Shown: positions 1-8,591, counted from the first letter of the stretch. The stretch is DNA of 64,000 nt from Streptomyces sp. S.PB5 (GCF_030403745.1 NZ_JAQMWP010000009.1:310001-374000), one strand, 5' to 3'. A program made the numbers and translations. Notes: a model not told the origin generated them from the letters alone.

Positions 1-181
1 CCCTGGGATCGTCCGTGACTACTGCCACATCGGCGACCGCGGGGCAGGCCAGGGCGGCGGACACGGTGTCCTGGGCGAAGGCCAGGGCCAGGCCCGGACG
101 CAGACCGTCGGACGCGGTGTCCGACAGCCTGCTCTTGGCCCGCTCCAGGGGCTTCAGGGGTATGACCAAGGTCCACTGCAC
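1..181 (-). CDS. cofC: 2-phospho-L-lactate guanylyltransferase, 3' part outside window
   Basis: CofC transfers a guanylyl (or, with phosphoenolpyruvate, an equivalent) group onto the three-carbon acid that becomes the side chain of coenzyme F420. Reading leftward from a GTG at 181, the frame stays open for 60 codons to the window edge. It begins VQWTLVIPLKPLERAKSRLS and later reads DTVSAALACP and VAVVTDDP. The PLKPLxxAKSRL nucleotide-binding start and the VVTDDP strand are typical of this glycosyltransferase-like family. A purine-rich GAGAGGGA lies about 10 bases upstream of the GTG. Only the first ~60 of about 210 residues are present. The gene is divergent from plsC, an arrangement I recall from other streptomycetes. 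The family call is from motifs; in actinobacteria the substrate may be phosphoenolpyruvate (FbiD) rather than phospholactate. Confidence 0.85.
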   Translation of the reverse strand, partial: MQWTLVIPLKPLERAKSRLSDTASDGLRPGLALAFAQDTVSAALACPAVADVAVVTDDPR

Positions 182-335
182 GAGCGTTCCGTCCCTCTCT
201 TGTCGCGAGCATTGTCACTCAGCCGTCACCTGGCCCATCTGGCGGTCGTCGCGGCGAGGCGTACGGTGTTCTCGACAGACGGGCGGCCTGGGGCGACACT
301 TGTCCGGCCCTCAGGCCCTAGAGGAAGGTGTCCGC

Positions 336-1100
336 GTGCCCCGCCGCAGAATCGGCTTCTGGTACCGCCTCGCAGCGGTGATCGCCAAACCGCCGCTGGT
401 GGTTCTGATCAAGCGGGACTGGCGCGGAATGGAGAACATTCCGGCCGACGGCGGATTTATCACCGCGGTGAACCACAATTCGCACGTCGATCCCTTCGCC
501 TACGCACACTTTCAGTACAACACCGGCCGTGTTCCGCGATTCCTCGCGAAGAGCGGTCTTTTCAAGAAGGGATTCGTCGGGACCATGATGCGTGGCACCG
601 GGCAGATCCCCGTCTACCGCGAGACCACGGACGCGCTGAGCGCCTTCCGGGCCGCGATCGACGCCGTGGAGCGCGGCGAGTGCGTCGTCTTCTATCCCGA
701 GGGCACCATCACCCGGGACCCCGACCAGTGGCCCATGACCGCCAAGACCGGCGCCGCGCGTGTGGCCCTGCAGACCAAGTGCCCGGTGATCCCGGTCGCG
801 CAGTGGGGCGCCAACGAACTGCTGCCGCCGTACGCCAAGAAGCTCAACGTCCGTCCCCGCAAGACGTCGCACGTGTTCGCGGGCCCGCCCGTGGACCTCT
901 CCCGCTTCTACGACAAGGAGATGACCCCGGACCTGCTGAAGGAGGCCACCGAGGTCATCATGGCCGCCGTCACCCGCCAGCTGGAGGAGATCCGCGGCGA
1001 GAAGGCGCCCGCGACGCCCTACGACCCGCGTCAGGAGCGGATCGAGCAGCGGCGCCGGAGCCAGGCGGAGACCGGTCTCGAAGGGGAGAGCGCGAAGTGA
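336..1100 (+). CDS. plsC: 1-acyl-sn-glycerol-3-phosphate acyltransferase family protein
   Basis: PlsC-family acyltransferases esterify the sn-2 position of lysophosphatidic acid at the inner membrane face to make phosphatidic acid. The 254-residue product has the catalytic NHx4D block at residues 46-52 (NHNSHVD), the GQIPVYR block and the phosphate-binding FYPEGTITRD block. A hydrophobic N-terminal stretch (about residues 12-25) is the probable membrane contact. The GTG start is chosen because GAGGAAGG lies 6-7 bases upstream and homology begins there; the frame is open further upstream but reads as noncoding. The stop overlaps the gpsA start by four bases (GTGA), so the two are very likely translationally coupled and together supply glycerol-phosphate backbone and acylation. 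The exact acyl-acceptor is not provable from sequence. Confidence 0.9.
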   Translation: MPRRRIGFWYRLAAVIAKPPLVVLIKRDWRGMENIPADGGFITAVNHNSHVDPFAYAHFQYNTGRVPRFLAKSGLFKKGFVGTMMRGTGQIPVYRETTDALSAFRAAIDAVERGECVVFYPEGTITRDPDQWPMTAKTGAARVALQTKCPVIPVAQWGANELLPPYAKKLNVRPRKTSHVFAGPPVDLSRFYDKEMTPDLLKEATEVIMAAVTRQLEEIRGEKAPATPYDPRQERIEQRRRSQAETGLEGESAK

Positions 1101-2107
1101 GCAAGCCCGTCAAAGCGGCCGTCTTCGGCACGGGTTCATGGGGCACCGCTTTCGGCATGGTGCTCGCCGACGCGGGCTGCGAGGTCACCCTGTGGGGCCG
1201 CCGCGCCGAACTCGCGGAAGCGGTCAACTCCACGCACACGAACCCCGACTACCTTCCCGGCGTCGAACTCCCCGTGAATCTGCGGGCGACGACGGATCCC
1301 GCCAAGGCCGCGCGCGACGCCGACTTCACCGTACTCGCCGTCCCCTCGCAGACGTTGCGCGGAAACCTCGCCGAGTGGGTGCCCGTGCTCGCGCCCGGCA
1401 CGGTCCTCGTATCGCTCATGAAGGGCGTCGAACTCGGCTCCGCCATGCGGATGAGCGAGGTGATCGAGGACGTCGCCAAGGTCGGCCAGGACCGTATCGC
1501 CGTCGTCACCGGACCCAACCTCGCGCGGGAGATCGCCTCCCGGATGCCGGCCGCCGCGGTGGTCGCGTGTACCGACGAGGCGGTCGCGCAGAAACTCCAG
1601 TCGGCTTGCCACACGCCCTACTTCAGGCCGTACACCGAGACGGACGTGGTGGGCTGTGAGCTCGGCGGCGCGGTGAAGAACGTCATCGGGCTCGCCGTCG
1701 GCATCGCGGACGGCATGGGGCTCGGCGACAACGCCAAGGGCTCGCTCATCACGCGCGGCCTCGCGGAGACCGCACGGCTCGGTGTCGCGCTCGGCGCCGA
1801 CCCGCTCACGTTCGCCGGACTCGCGGGGCTGGGTGACCTGGTGGCGACCTGCTCCTCGCCGCTGTCCCGCAACCACACCTTCGGCACCAACCTCGGCAAG
1901 GGCATGACCCTCCAGGAGACCATCGCGGTCACCAAGCAGACCGCCGAGGGCGTCAAGTCCTGTGAGTCCGTGCTGGATCTGGCCCGCCGGCACGGCGTCG
2001 ACATGCCGATCACCGAGACGGTCGTCGCGATCGTGCACGAGGGCAAGCCTCCGGTGGTCGCCGTCAAGGAGCTGATGTCGCGCAGCGCAAAGCCCGAACG
2101 ACGCTGA
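1097..2107 (+). CDS. gpsA: NAD(P)-dependent glycerol-3-phosphate dehydrogenase
   Basis: GpsA reduces dihydroxyacetone phosphate to sn-glycerol-3-phosphate, the phospholipid backbone, in the cytoplasm. The 336-residue protein starts with a Rossmann fold (VFGTGSWGTAF, glycines at 11, 13 and 16). It also carries the family segments VTGPNLA and GAVKNVIG, the latter holding the catalytic lysine, and the GLGDLVATCSSPLSRN substrate-binding stretch. Length and domain order are normal. The GTG start overlaps the plsC stop, and AGGGGAG upstream is a good ribosome binding site. Operon with plsC. Confidence 0.97.
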   Translation: MSKPVKAAVFGTGSWGTAFGMVLADAGCEVTLWGRRAELAEAVNSTHTNPDYLPGVELPVNLRATTDPAKAARDADFTVLAVPSQTLRGNLAEWVPVLAPGTVLVSLMKGVELGSAMRMSEVIEDVAKVGQDRIAVVTGPNLAREIASRMPAAAVVACTDEAVAQKLQSACHTPYFRPYTETDVVGCELGGAVKNVIGLAVGIADGMGLGDNAKGSLITRGLAETARLGVALGADPLTFAGLAGLGDLVATCSSPLSRNHTFGTNLGKGMTLQETIAVTKQTAEGVKSCESVLDLARRHGVDMPITETVVAIVHEGKPPVVAVKELMSRSAKPERR

Positions 2108-2176
2108 GCGACGCTTGGCGGCGCAGGTCAAGGCACGCTGTATCGGGGCTCTACCAACGGGTACTCTCAACGCGAT

Positions 2177-3334
2177 ATGAGCACCGAGAACCTCCCCCAG
2201 AGCCCTGAGCAGCCGCCTCGCAAGCCGCGCGTGGCCGTCGTGTTCGGCGGGCGCAGCTCCGAACACGGGATCTCCGTGGTCACTGCGGGCGCCGTCCTGA
2301 AGTCCATCGACCGGACCAAGTACGACGTCCTGCCGATCGGCATCACCCAGGACGGCCGCTGGGCCCTCACCGCCGACGAACCGGACCGGATGGCGATCAC
2401 CGAGCGCCGTACGCCCAACGTCGAGGAGCTCGCCGAGTCGCACGAGGGCGGAGTGGTGCTCCCGGTCGACCCCGCGAACCGCGAAGTCGTCTACAGCGAG
2501 CCCGGATCGGTGCCCAAGGCGCTCGGTGAGGTCGACGTCGTCTTCCCCGTCCTGCACGGCCCCTATGGCGAGGACGGCACCCTCCAGGGCCTCCTGGAGC
2601 TCTCCGGTGTCCCGTACGTCGGCTCGGGCGTCCTCGCCTCGGCCGTCGGCCAGGACAAGGAGTACATGAAGCGGGTGTTCACCTCCTTCGGGCTCAAGGT
2701 CGGCCCGTACGTCGTGATCCGGCCCCGCGAGTGGGAGCGGGACGAGTCGGCCGCCCGCAAGAAGATCGTCGAGCTGGCCGGTGAGCACGGCTGGCCGCTG
2801 TTCGTGAAGCCCGCGCGCGCGGGCTCCTCGATCGGCATCACCAAGGTCGACGACCCGTCCGGACTCGACGAGGCGATCGCCGAGGCCCAGCGGCACGACC
2901 CGAAGATCCTCGTCGAGGCGGCGCTGCGCGGCCGGGAGATCGAGTGCGGGGTGCTGGAGTTCGAGGACGGCCCGCGTGCCTCGGTGCCCGCGGAGATTCC
3001 GCCGCCGGACACCCACGCGTACTACGACTTCGAGGCGAAGTACATCGACTCGACCCCCGGCCTCGTCCCGGCGCCACTGATGCCGGAGGAGACGGCCGAG
3101 GTCCAGCGGCTCGCGGTGGACGCCTTCGAGGCGGCCTCCTGCGAGGGCCTGGTCCGCGCGGACTTCTTCCTCACCGAGGACGGGGAGTTCGTGATCAACG
3201 AGATCAACACGATGCCGGGCTTCACCCCGATCTCGATGTACCCGCAGATGTGGCAGGCGAGCGGGATCAGCTACCCGGAGCTGGTGGACCGGCTGATCCA
3301 GGCGGCGCTGCGGCGGTCGACGGGACTGCGGTAA
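2177..3334 (+). CDS. ddlA: D-alanine--D-alanine ligase
   Basis: This ATP-grasp enzyme joins two D-alanines for the peptidoglycan pentapeptide. The 385-residue protein has the N-terminal D-Ala site GGRSSEH (24-30), HGPYGEDG (127-134), the phosphate-binding loop KPARAGSSIG (211-220), an omega-loop around AYYDFEAKY (281-289), and metal ligands D329, E342 and N344 in the DFFLTEDGEFVINEIN region. This layout is that of ordinary streptomycete Ddl, not of VanA-type D-Ala-D-Lac ligases, although specificity is inferred. There is no strong Shine-Dalgarno ahead of the ATG. It follows gpsA after about 70 bases and may share or have its own promoter there. Confidence 0.95.
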   Translation: MSTENLPQSPEQPPRKPRVAVVFGGRSSEHGISVVTAGAVLKSIDRTKYDVLPIGITQDGRWALTADEPDRMAITERRTPNVEELAESHEGGVVLPVDPANREVVYSEPGSVPKALGEVDVVFPVLHGPYGEDGTLQGLLELSGVPYVGSGVLASAVGQDKEYMKRVFTSFGLKVGPYVVIRPREWERDESAARKKIVELAGEHGWPLFVKPARAGSSIGITKVDDPSGLDEAIAEAQRHDPKILVEAALRGREIECGVLEFEDGPRASVPAEIPPPDTHAYYDFEAKYIDSTPGLVPAPLMPEETAEVQRLAVDAFEAASCEGLVRADFFLTEDGEFVINEINTMPGFTPISMYPQMWQASGISYPELVDRLIQAALRRSTGLR

Positions 3335-3345
3335 CGCCCTACGGC

Positions 3346-3849
3346 TCACTTGCCGAAGGGGATCGCCTTCTTGACCGACGAGGCCATGTCGGTCAGCATC
3401 CCCGCGGTGTCCCGCCCCTTCGGCACCGTCACCTCGACGTACGCCTGGCGGTTGGCCGTGGTGAAGCGGGTCGAACCGTCGTCCTGCTTCTCCATGAGCC
3501 ACTCCACCCCGTTCACCTCGCCCGCTATCGCCTCGGGGTCGCTCCCGGTCGCCACCTTGGGGTCGACCATCTTCGGCGGCCGGGTGACACCGCAGCGCAG
3601 TATGATCGCCGGGCTTCCCCAGCCCGCTGTCAGCGTGGACGCGGGCTCGGGATCGTGCCGGTCGAGACCGTCGACCTTGTCCGGCAGCACACTGTCCAGG
3701 TTTCGGCACAGCTTCGCGACCTTCGCCGCAGGGCTGGGAACCGGCACCGAGTCACTGTCGTCTGCTGAGGAGCACCCTGTGGTGACGATCAGCAGGGCCA
3801 GGGCGGGCAGCCCGAGGACAGTGCGGTGCCGGTGCCGGAAGAAGTTCAC
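3346..3849 (-). CDS. DUF3515 family lipoprotein
   Basis: This 167-residue predicted lipoprotein has an arginine-rich N terminus, a hydrophobic core (LGLPALALLIVTT) and a lipobox ending at Cys26 (TTGC, then SSADD), so it should be anchored to the outer face of the membrane. The mature part contains ILRCGVTRPP and WLMEKQDDGSTRFTT, as in the actinobacterial DUF3515 family, whose function is unknown. It converges with ddlA, with only 11 bases between the two stop codons. No catalytic motif is visible. Confidence 0.85.
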   Translation of the reverse strand: MNFFRHRHRTVLGLPALALLIVTTGCSSADDSDSVPVPSPAAKVAKLCRNLDSVLPDKVDGLDRHDPEPASTLTAGWGSPAIILRCGVTRPPKMVDPKVATGSDPEAIAGEVNGVEWLMEKQDDGSTRFTTANRQAYVEVTVPKGRDTAGMLTDMASSVKKAIPFGK

Positions 3850-3869
3850 CGGCCAAGGGTAGACGGGGG

Positions 3870-4103
3870 CTACAGATGTACGACCGGGCAGGTCAGGGTA
3901 CGGGTGATGCCGTCCACTTGCTGGACCTTCGCGACCACCATCCGGCCCAGGTCGTCCACGGTGTCGGCCTGTGCCCGCACGATCACGTCATAAGGTCCTG
4001 TCACGTCCTCGGCCTGGATCACCCCAGGAATCTTGCTGATCGTCTCGGCGACGGTCGACGCTTTGCCGACCTCCGTCTGGATCAGGATGTACGCCTGTAC
4101 CAC
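3870..4103 (-). CDS. Lrp/AsnC-type ligand-binding (RAM) domain protein, stand-alone
   Basis: This 77-residue protein consists only of the effector-binding RAM (alpha-beta sandwich) domain of the Lrp/AsnC family. It starts VVQAYILIQTEVGKASTVAE and contains IPGVIQAEDVTGPYD and a C-terminal LTCPVVHL. There is no HTH, so it is a stand-alone RAM protein that may bind an amino acid or partner with a full Lrp regulator. The GTG at 4103 is chosen because GGAGG sits five bases upstream; the longer open frame (to 4310) reads as noncoding. It is divergent from thiL. Ligand unknown. Confidence 0.85.
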   Translation of the reverse strand: MVQAYILIQTEVGKASTVAETISKIPGVIQAEDVTGPYDVIVRAQADTVDDLGRMVVAKVQQVDGITRTLTCPVVHL

Positions 4104-4309
4104 GGAACCTCCAGGGCGGCCACGAGGATCATGTGGGGAAAAGGAACGCCACGGTATCGCGTCGCCGCTCGCCGCGGGGAGACCTGCGCGGCCCACGGCC
4201 TCCGCGCCGGGGTGCAGGCATGACACAAGTTGACGGTCTCTTCGACCGTATCGAGGACACTGGTCACGCGCGACCGGGCACAGCAAGGGACAGAAGGGGC
4301 GAAAGGGCA

Positions 4310-5275
4310 ATGAAGGGCACTGTTGGTGAGCTCGGGGAGTTCGGGCTCATCAGGGAGCTCACCTCCCGTCTCACCACCACCCCGTCGGTCCGGGTCGGCC
4401 CCGGCGACGACGCCGCGGTGGTGGCCGCTCCCGACCGCCGGGTCGTGGCCAGCACCGACATCCTCCTGGAGGGACGGCACTTCCGCCGCGACTGGTCCAC
4501 GGCGTACGACGTCGGCCGCAAGGCCGCCGCCCAGAACCTCGCGGACATCGCCGCCATGGGCGCCGTACCGACGGCCCTGTTGCTCGGCCTGGTCGTCCCC
4601 GCCGAACTCCCGGTCACCTGGCCCTCGGAACTGATGGACGGACTGCGCGACGAGTGCCAGGTGGCGGGCGCGTCGGTGGTGGGCGGCGATGTCGTACGAG
4701 GCGACACGATCATGGTGTCCATCACCGCGCTCGGCGATCTGCGCAACCAGGAGCCCGTGACCCGCGGCGGCGCACAGCCCGGTGACCTGGTCGCGGTGAC
4801 CGGCTGGCTGGGCTGGTCCGCGGCCGGGTACGCGGTGCTGTCGCGCGGGTTCCGTTCGCCGCGCGCGTTCGTGGAGGCGCACCGGCGCCCGGAGCCGCCG
4901 TACCACGCGGGTCCGGCGGCGGCGGGGCTCGGCGCGACGGCCATGTGCGATGTGAGCGACGGGCTGATCGCCGACCTCGGGCACATCGCCGAGGCCAGCA
5001 AGGTCCGCATCGACATCCGTTCCGGCGCGATCGACATCCCGTCCCAGATGAACGACATCGGGCAGGCCGTCGGCGTCGACCCCATGCAGTGGGTGCTCAC
5101 CGGGGGAGAGGACCACGCGATCGTGGCGACCTTCCCGCCGGACGTGAAGCTTCCCGCCCGCTGGAAGGTCATCGGCGAGGTCCTCAACCCCTCGGCGCTG
5201 CCCCAGGTGACGGTCGACGGGGCGCCGTGGACGAGCAAGGGCGGCTGGGACCACTTCGGGGACATCGAGTCGTGA
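4310..5275 (+). CDS. thiL: thiamine-monophosphate kinase
   Basis: ThiL phosphorylates thiamine monophosphate to the active cofactor thiamine diphosphate. The 321-residue product has the ATP/Mg signatures of the family: GPGDDAAV (30-37), STD (48-50), NLADIAAMGA, GGDVVRGD, VTGWLGWSAAG and CDVSDGL. Length matches typical ThiL (about 320-325). I chose ATG 4310 because family homology (GELGEFGLI) begins there and AAGGGG/AAAGGG precede it; an in-frame ATG at 4220 would add 30 residues unlike the family. Its stop overlaps the thiD start (GTGA), so the two thiamine genes form a coupled pair. Confidence 0.95.
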   Translation: MKGTVGELGEFGLIRELTSRLTTTPSVRVGPGDDAAVVAAPDRRVVASTDILLEGRHFRRDWSTAYDVGRKAAAQNLADIAAMGAVPTALLLGLVVPAELPVTWPSELMDGLRDECQVAGASVVGGDVVRGDTIMVSITALGDLRNQEPVTRGGAQPGDLVAVTGWLGWSAAGYAVLSRGFRSPRAFVEAHRRPEPPYHAGPAAAGLGATAMCDVSDGLIADLGHIAEASKVRIDIRSGAIDIPSQMNDIGQAVGVDPMQWVLTGGEDHAIVATFPPDVKLPARWKVIGEVLNPSALPQVTVDGAPWTSKGGWDHFGDIES

Positions 5276-6054
5276 AGCCGAGGGTTCTCACGGTGGCCGG
5301 CTCCGACTCCGGTGGTGGAGCCGGGATCCAGGCCGACCTGAAGACGATGCTCGCGCTCGGTGTGCACGGCATGAGCGTCGTCACGGCCGTCACCGCGCAG
5401 AACTCCCTCGGCGTGCAAGGGGCTTGGCCGCTGCCGGTGGAGGCGGTGCGGGCCCAGTACCGCAGCGTCGTCGACGACATCGGCGTCCAGGCGGTGAAGA
5501 CCGGGATGCTCGCCTCGGCCGAACTCGTCGAGGCGGTGGCCGAGTTGATCGGCGGGACGGACGCTCCGGCCGTCGTCGACCCGGTCGGCATCTCCAAGCA
5601 CGGGGACTCGCTGCTGGCCGACTCCGCGCTGGACTCCGTACGGACCGGGCTGCTGCCGGTCGCCACGGTCGCGACGCCCAACCTGGACGAGGTGGCCCAA
5701 CTCACCGGCGTCCGGGTGGAGGCCGAGGAGGACCTCCGGCGGGCCGCGGCGGCCGTCCTGTCGTACGGGCCGAAGTGGGCGCTGATCAAGGGGGGCCATC
5801 TCCCCGGCGACGCCGTCGACCTGCTCACCGACGGGTCCGAGGAACACTGGCTGCGTGCTGAGCGGTTCGACAACCGGCACACGCACGGCACGGGCTGCAC
5901 TCTCGCGTCGGCGATCGCGGCGCAGCTCGCGAAGGGGTCGTCCGTGCCGGAGGCGGTGGCGGCGGCCAAGGAGTACGTCACCGGGGCGATCAAGGGCGGG
6001 TTCGCGCTGGGGGGCGGGATCGGCCCTGTCGATCATGGGTGGCGGTTCCGCTAG
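5272..6054 (+). CDS. thiD: hydroxymethylpyrimidine/phosphomethylpyrimidine kinase
   Basis: ThiD phosphorylates 4-amino-5-hydroxymethyl-2-methylpyrimidine twice to give the pyrimidine half of thiamine. The 260-residue ribokinase-like protein has AGSDSGGGAGIQADLK at residues 9-24, AVKTGMLAS, and the ATP/anion-hole motif HTHGTGC at 203-209. It begins four bases inside the thiL stop region, so it is translated from the same message. Its own stop codon (TAG 6052-6054) lies inside the first unit of a tandem repeat, described separately. Confidence 0.96.
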   Translation: MKPRVLTVAGSDSGGGAGIQADLKTMLALGVHGMSVVTAVTAQNSLGVQGAWPLPVEAVRAQYRSVVDDIGVQAVKTGMLASAELVEAVAELIGGTDAPAVVDPVGISKHGDSLLADSALDSVRTGLLPVATVATPNLDEVAQLTGVRVEAEEDLRRAAAAVLSYGPKWALIKGGHLPGDAVDLLTDGSEEHWLRAERFDNRHTHGTGCTLASAIAAQLAKGSSVPEAVAAAKEYVTGAIKGGFALGGGIGPVDHGWRFR

Positions 6055-6135
6055 TACGTGGGTACGGCTCATGCGCGGGTGCGGCTAGTACGTGGGTGCG
6101 GCTAGCACGTGGGTACGGCTAGCACGTGGGTACGG
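6051..6135. repeat. five tandem 17-bp units at the thiD stop codon
   Basis: Five head-to-tail 17-base units with consensus CTAGYACGTGGGTRCGG. They start at 6051, 6068, 6085, 6102 and 6119. Units 4 and 5 are identical, units 1 and 3 differ by a base or two, and unit 2 is the most diverged. The thiD stop TAG is in unit 1, and the array ends directly against the rpmB terminator. Confidence 0.95.
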
Positions 6136-6136
6136 C

Positions 6137-6168
6137 AAAAAGCCGGCCCACCCTGAGGTGGACCGGCT
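6137..6168 (-). terminator. intrinsic terminator of rpmB
   Basis: A 12-base stem (6141-6152 with 6157-6168, one mismatch) with loop CTGA. On the minus strand it is followed directly by five T residues, as expected for a rho-independent terminator about 40 bases after the rpmB stop. It may also act on thiD transcripts, although there is no T-run on that strand. Confidence 0.8.
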
Positions 6169-6209
6169 AGATGCAGCGAACCAGCAGTGGCCGCGCGCTT
6201 AGCTGTGCG

Positions 6210-6395
6210 TCAGCGCGAGACCTTGCCGGCCTTGATGCACGAGGTGCAAGCGTTCACGCGCTTCGGCGTCCCGCCGACCACGGTACGGACGCGCTGGATG
6301 TTGGGGTTCCAGCGACGGGACGTACGGCGGTGCGAGTGCGAGATGTTGTTGCCGAAGCCCGGCCCCTTGCCGCAGACGTCGCAGTTGGCAGCCAC
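6210..6395 (-). CDS. rpmB: 50S ribosomal protein L28 (zinc-ribbon form)
   Basis: This 61-residue L28 begins MAANCDVCGKGPGFGNNISH. It has two CxxC pairs (CDVC near residue 5 and CTSC near residue 51), so this is the zinc-binding C+ paralogue. Streptomycetes often carry a second, cysteine-free L28 induced by zinc starvation; this copy is the housekeeping type. It is divergent from the FakA-like gene across a 258-base gap. Confidence 0.97.
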   Translation of the reverse strand: MAANCDVCGKGPGFGNNISHSHRRTSRRWNPNIQRVRTVVGGTPKRVNACTSCIKAGKVSR

Positions 6396-6653
6396 GGGTC
6401 ACTCCAAAGACTTCAGATGCACTTACGGTTGGATCCCGGCGGGCCGGGATCGAGATCGTAGGATCAGAGATCTGAGTGGCGCTGCCAGGGGAATGGCCCG
6501 ATGTGGATCGGGCAACCGGAGCAGCATACAACGACTGCGCCAGTAGAACGAAACTACCATGGCTGCTCAGGGGCCTGCTCCCGGCCCTCTTCCGGCGGAC
6601 ACCGCTCCGGGGTCTACGCTGCGTGCCAGTCCAGGCAGCTCAAGGAGGCGCAG

Positions 6654-8591
6654 GTGGCGCAGGTGCCGCAGACATTCTTCGATGCTCTCGCGGTACGCAC
6701 CTGGTGCGGCCTCGCGCTGACGGCGCTGGGTCGCGCGCGCGAGGAGATCGACGCGATCAACGTCTACCCCGTCGCCGACGGGGACACCGGCACGAACCTC
6801 TACCTGACCATGGAGTCCGCCGCCGCGGCCGTGGAAGCGGTGTTCGCCGCCTACGACGAGGACAGGCCCGCGCTGGCCGACGCCGCCCGCGCGATGGCGC
6901 ACGGCGCGCTGATAGGCGCCCGCGGGAACTCCGGGACGATCCTCGCGCAGCTGCTGCGGGGCATGTCCCAGGTGCTCGCCGCCGACAGTGAGACCGCTCA
7001 CACCGACGGCGCGGGCCTCCGTCTCGCCCTGCGACGCGCGGCCGACTCCGCCCGGCAGGCCGTGGCGCATCCGGTGGAGGGGACGGTGCTCTCGGTGGCT
7101 TCGGCCGCGGCGGAGGCGGCGGAGGCGGTGGGACGAGGCGCTGGGACCGAGGGGGCTGTCGGGGCCGACGTGCTCGACACGGTTGACGCGGTCGACGCGG
7201 TCGACGTGGTCGGGCGGGCTGTCGGGGCCGATGCGGTGGGACGGGTCGCCGGGGCCGAGGGGGACTGCGGGGCGGTCGCACGGGCCGCCTACGAAGGAGC
7301 GCGGGACGCTCTCGCGGCTACCCCGGGGCAGCTTGCCGTGCTGGAGCGGGCCGGGGTGGTCGACGCCGGAGGGCGGGGGCTGGTGGCGGTGCTCGGGGCG
7401 CTGGTGGAGACGTTCACGGGGGAGGCGCCGGGGGCGGTGGCGGCTGGGGCGCCGCAGTTGCGGGGGGCGGTTGGTGGGCCTGAGGCGGGGAGTGCTGGGC
7501 CGGGGACGGCGGCTGCCGCCAGGCCTGTGGTGGTGGGCTTCGGCGATGCCGGTCAGGCCGTCGAGGCCGGCGAGGTGTTCCATGGGCCCGGTGCTGGTAC
7601 GGGCGCCCATACAGCCGGGACGGCGGTCACCGTCGACGAGTGCGACGACGTGCCCTCGGAGGCCGGTGGGCCCGCTTTCGAGGTGATCTATCTCCTGGAG
7701 GCCGAGGACGACGCGGTGGACCGGTTGCGGCGACGGCTCGACGGGCTCGGGGACTCCCTCGTCGTGGTCGGCGGCGACGGACTGTGGAACGTCCATGTGC
7801 ACGTCGACGATGCGGGTGCCGCCGTGGAGGCGGGGGTCGAGGCCGGACGGCCGTACCGGATCCGGATCACGCACTTCGGGCTCGGCGATGTGCACACGCG
7901 GGGCGGTGAGCGGCCGCTGCGGGAGCGGGTGCAGCGGGCCGTCGTCGCCGTCGTGCCCGGTGAGGGGCTGGCCGGGCTGTACACCGAGGCCGGCGCGACG
8001 ACCGTGCTCGCGCGCCCCGGGGAGCCGCCCGCGAGCGGGGAGATCGTCGAAGCCGTACGACGGGCCCACGCGCGCGAGGTCGTCCTGCTGCCCAACGACG
8101 CCGATCTGCGCCACACCGCGGCCGCGGCGGCCGAGCAGGCCCGTACGGAGGGCATCCGGGTCGCCCTGATCCCGACCCGCTCGGCGGTCCAGGGCATCGC
8201 CGCGCTCGCCGTGCACGAGCCCGATCGCCGCTTCGACGAGGACGTCGTGTCGATGACGTCGGCGGCCGGTGCGACCCGTTACGCCGAGGTCGCCGTCGCC
8301 GAGCGCCAGTCCTGGACCATGGCCGGCATCTGCCAGGCCGGCGACGTCCTCGGCCTCATCGACGGCGACGTCGCCGTGATCGGCTCCGACGTCACCGCCG
8401 CGGCCGAGACCGTCCTGGACCGCATGCTCTCGGCCGGCGGCGAACTGGTCACCCTCGTCCTCGGCGACGAGGCCCCCGAACCCATCGCCGACCACCTTGA
8501 GGCACGCGTGCGTGAGGGATACCTCGGCGTCGACACGGTGGTCTACCGGGGCGGCCGACAGGGCGCGCTGCTGCTCATCGGCGTCGAGTAG
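6654..8591 (+). CDS. DAK2-domain kinase, FakA/YloV-like
   Basis: Members of this family, such as FakA, phosphorylate fatty acids carried by a FakB protein, using a DhaL-type kinase domain. The 645-residue product has the N-terminal DhaL/DAK2 domain with NVYPVADGDTGTN (36-48, Mg-binding aspartates at 42 and 44), GARGNSGTI (88-96) and GVVDAGGRGLV (235-245). The C-terminal half has the EVIYLLEAEDD, NVHVHVDD and PTRSAVQGIAAL segments of YloV proteins. AAGGAGG lies five bases before the GTG. It is longer than the usual ~550 residues because of an Ala/Gly/Val/Asp-rich insertion at about 160-205 and a variable linker at about 256-350. Followed in conserved order by recG, here after an insertion. The substrate is inferred; no fakB is in the window. 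Confidence 0.85.
   Translation: MAQVPQTFFDALAVRTWCGLALTALGRAREEIDAINVYPVADGDTGTNLYLTMESAAAAVEAVFAAYDEDRPALADAARAMAHGALIGARGNSGTILAQLLRGMSQVLAADSETAHTDGAGLRLALRRAADSARQAVAHPVEGTVLSVASAAAEAAEAVGRGAGTEGAVGADVLDTVDAVDAVDVVGRAVGADAVGRVAGAEGDCGAVARAAYEGARDALAATPGQLAVLERAGVVDAGGRGLVAVLGALVETFTGEAPGAVAAGAPQLRGAVGGPEAGSAGPGTAAAARPVVVGFGDAGQAVEAGEVFHGPGAGTGAHTAGTAVTVDECDDVPSEAGGPAFEVIYLLEAEDDAVDRLRRRLDGLGDSLVVVGGDGLWNVHVHVDDAGAAVEAGVEAGRPYRIRITHFGLGDVHTRGGERPLRERVQRAVVAVVPGEGLAGLYTEAGATTVLARPGEPPASGEIVEAVRRAHAREVVLLPNDADLRHTAAAAAEQARTEGIRVALIPTRSAVQGIAALAVHEPDRRFDEDVVSMTSAAGATRYAEVAVAERQSWTMAGICQAGDVLGLIDGDVAVIGSDVTAAAETVLDRMLSAGGELVTLVLGDEAPEPIADHLEARVREGYLGVDTVVYRGGRQGALLLIGVE

Noticed and set aside
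1136..3709. 857-codon leftward frame over gpsA and ddlA
   Set aside because: Shadow of two conserved enzymes; no domain recognisable.
3870..4310. Longer start for the stand-alone RAM-domain gene (146 codons)
   Set aside because: The extra N terminus is Pro/Arg-rich and unlike any HTH, whereas the shorter GTG start has a GGAGG five bases upstream.
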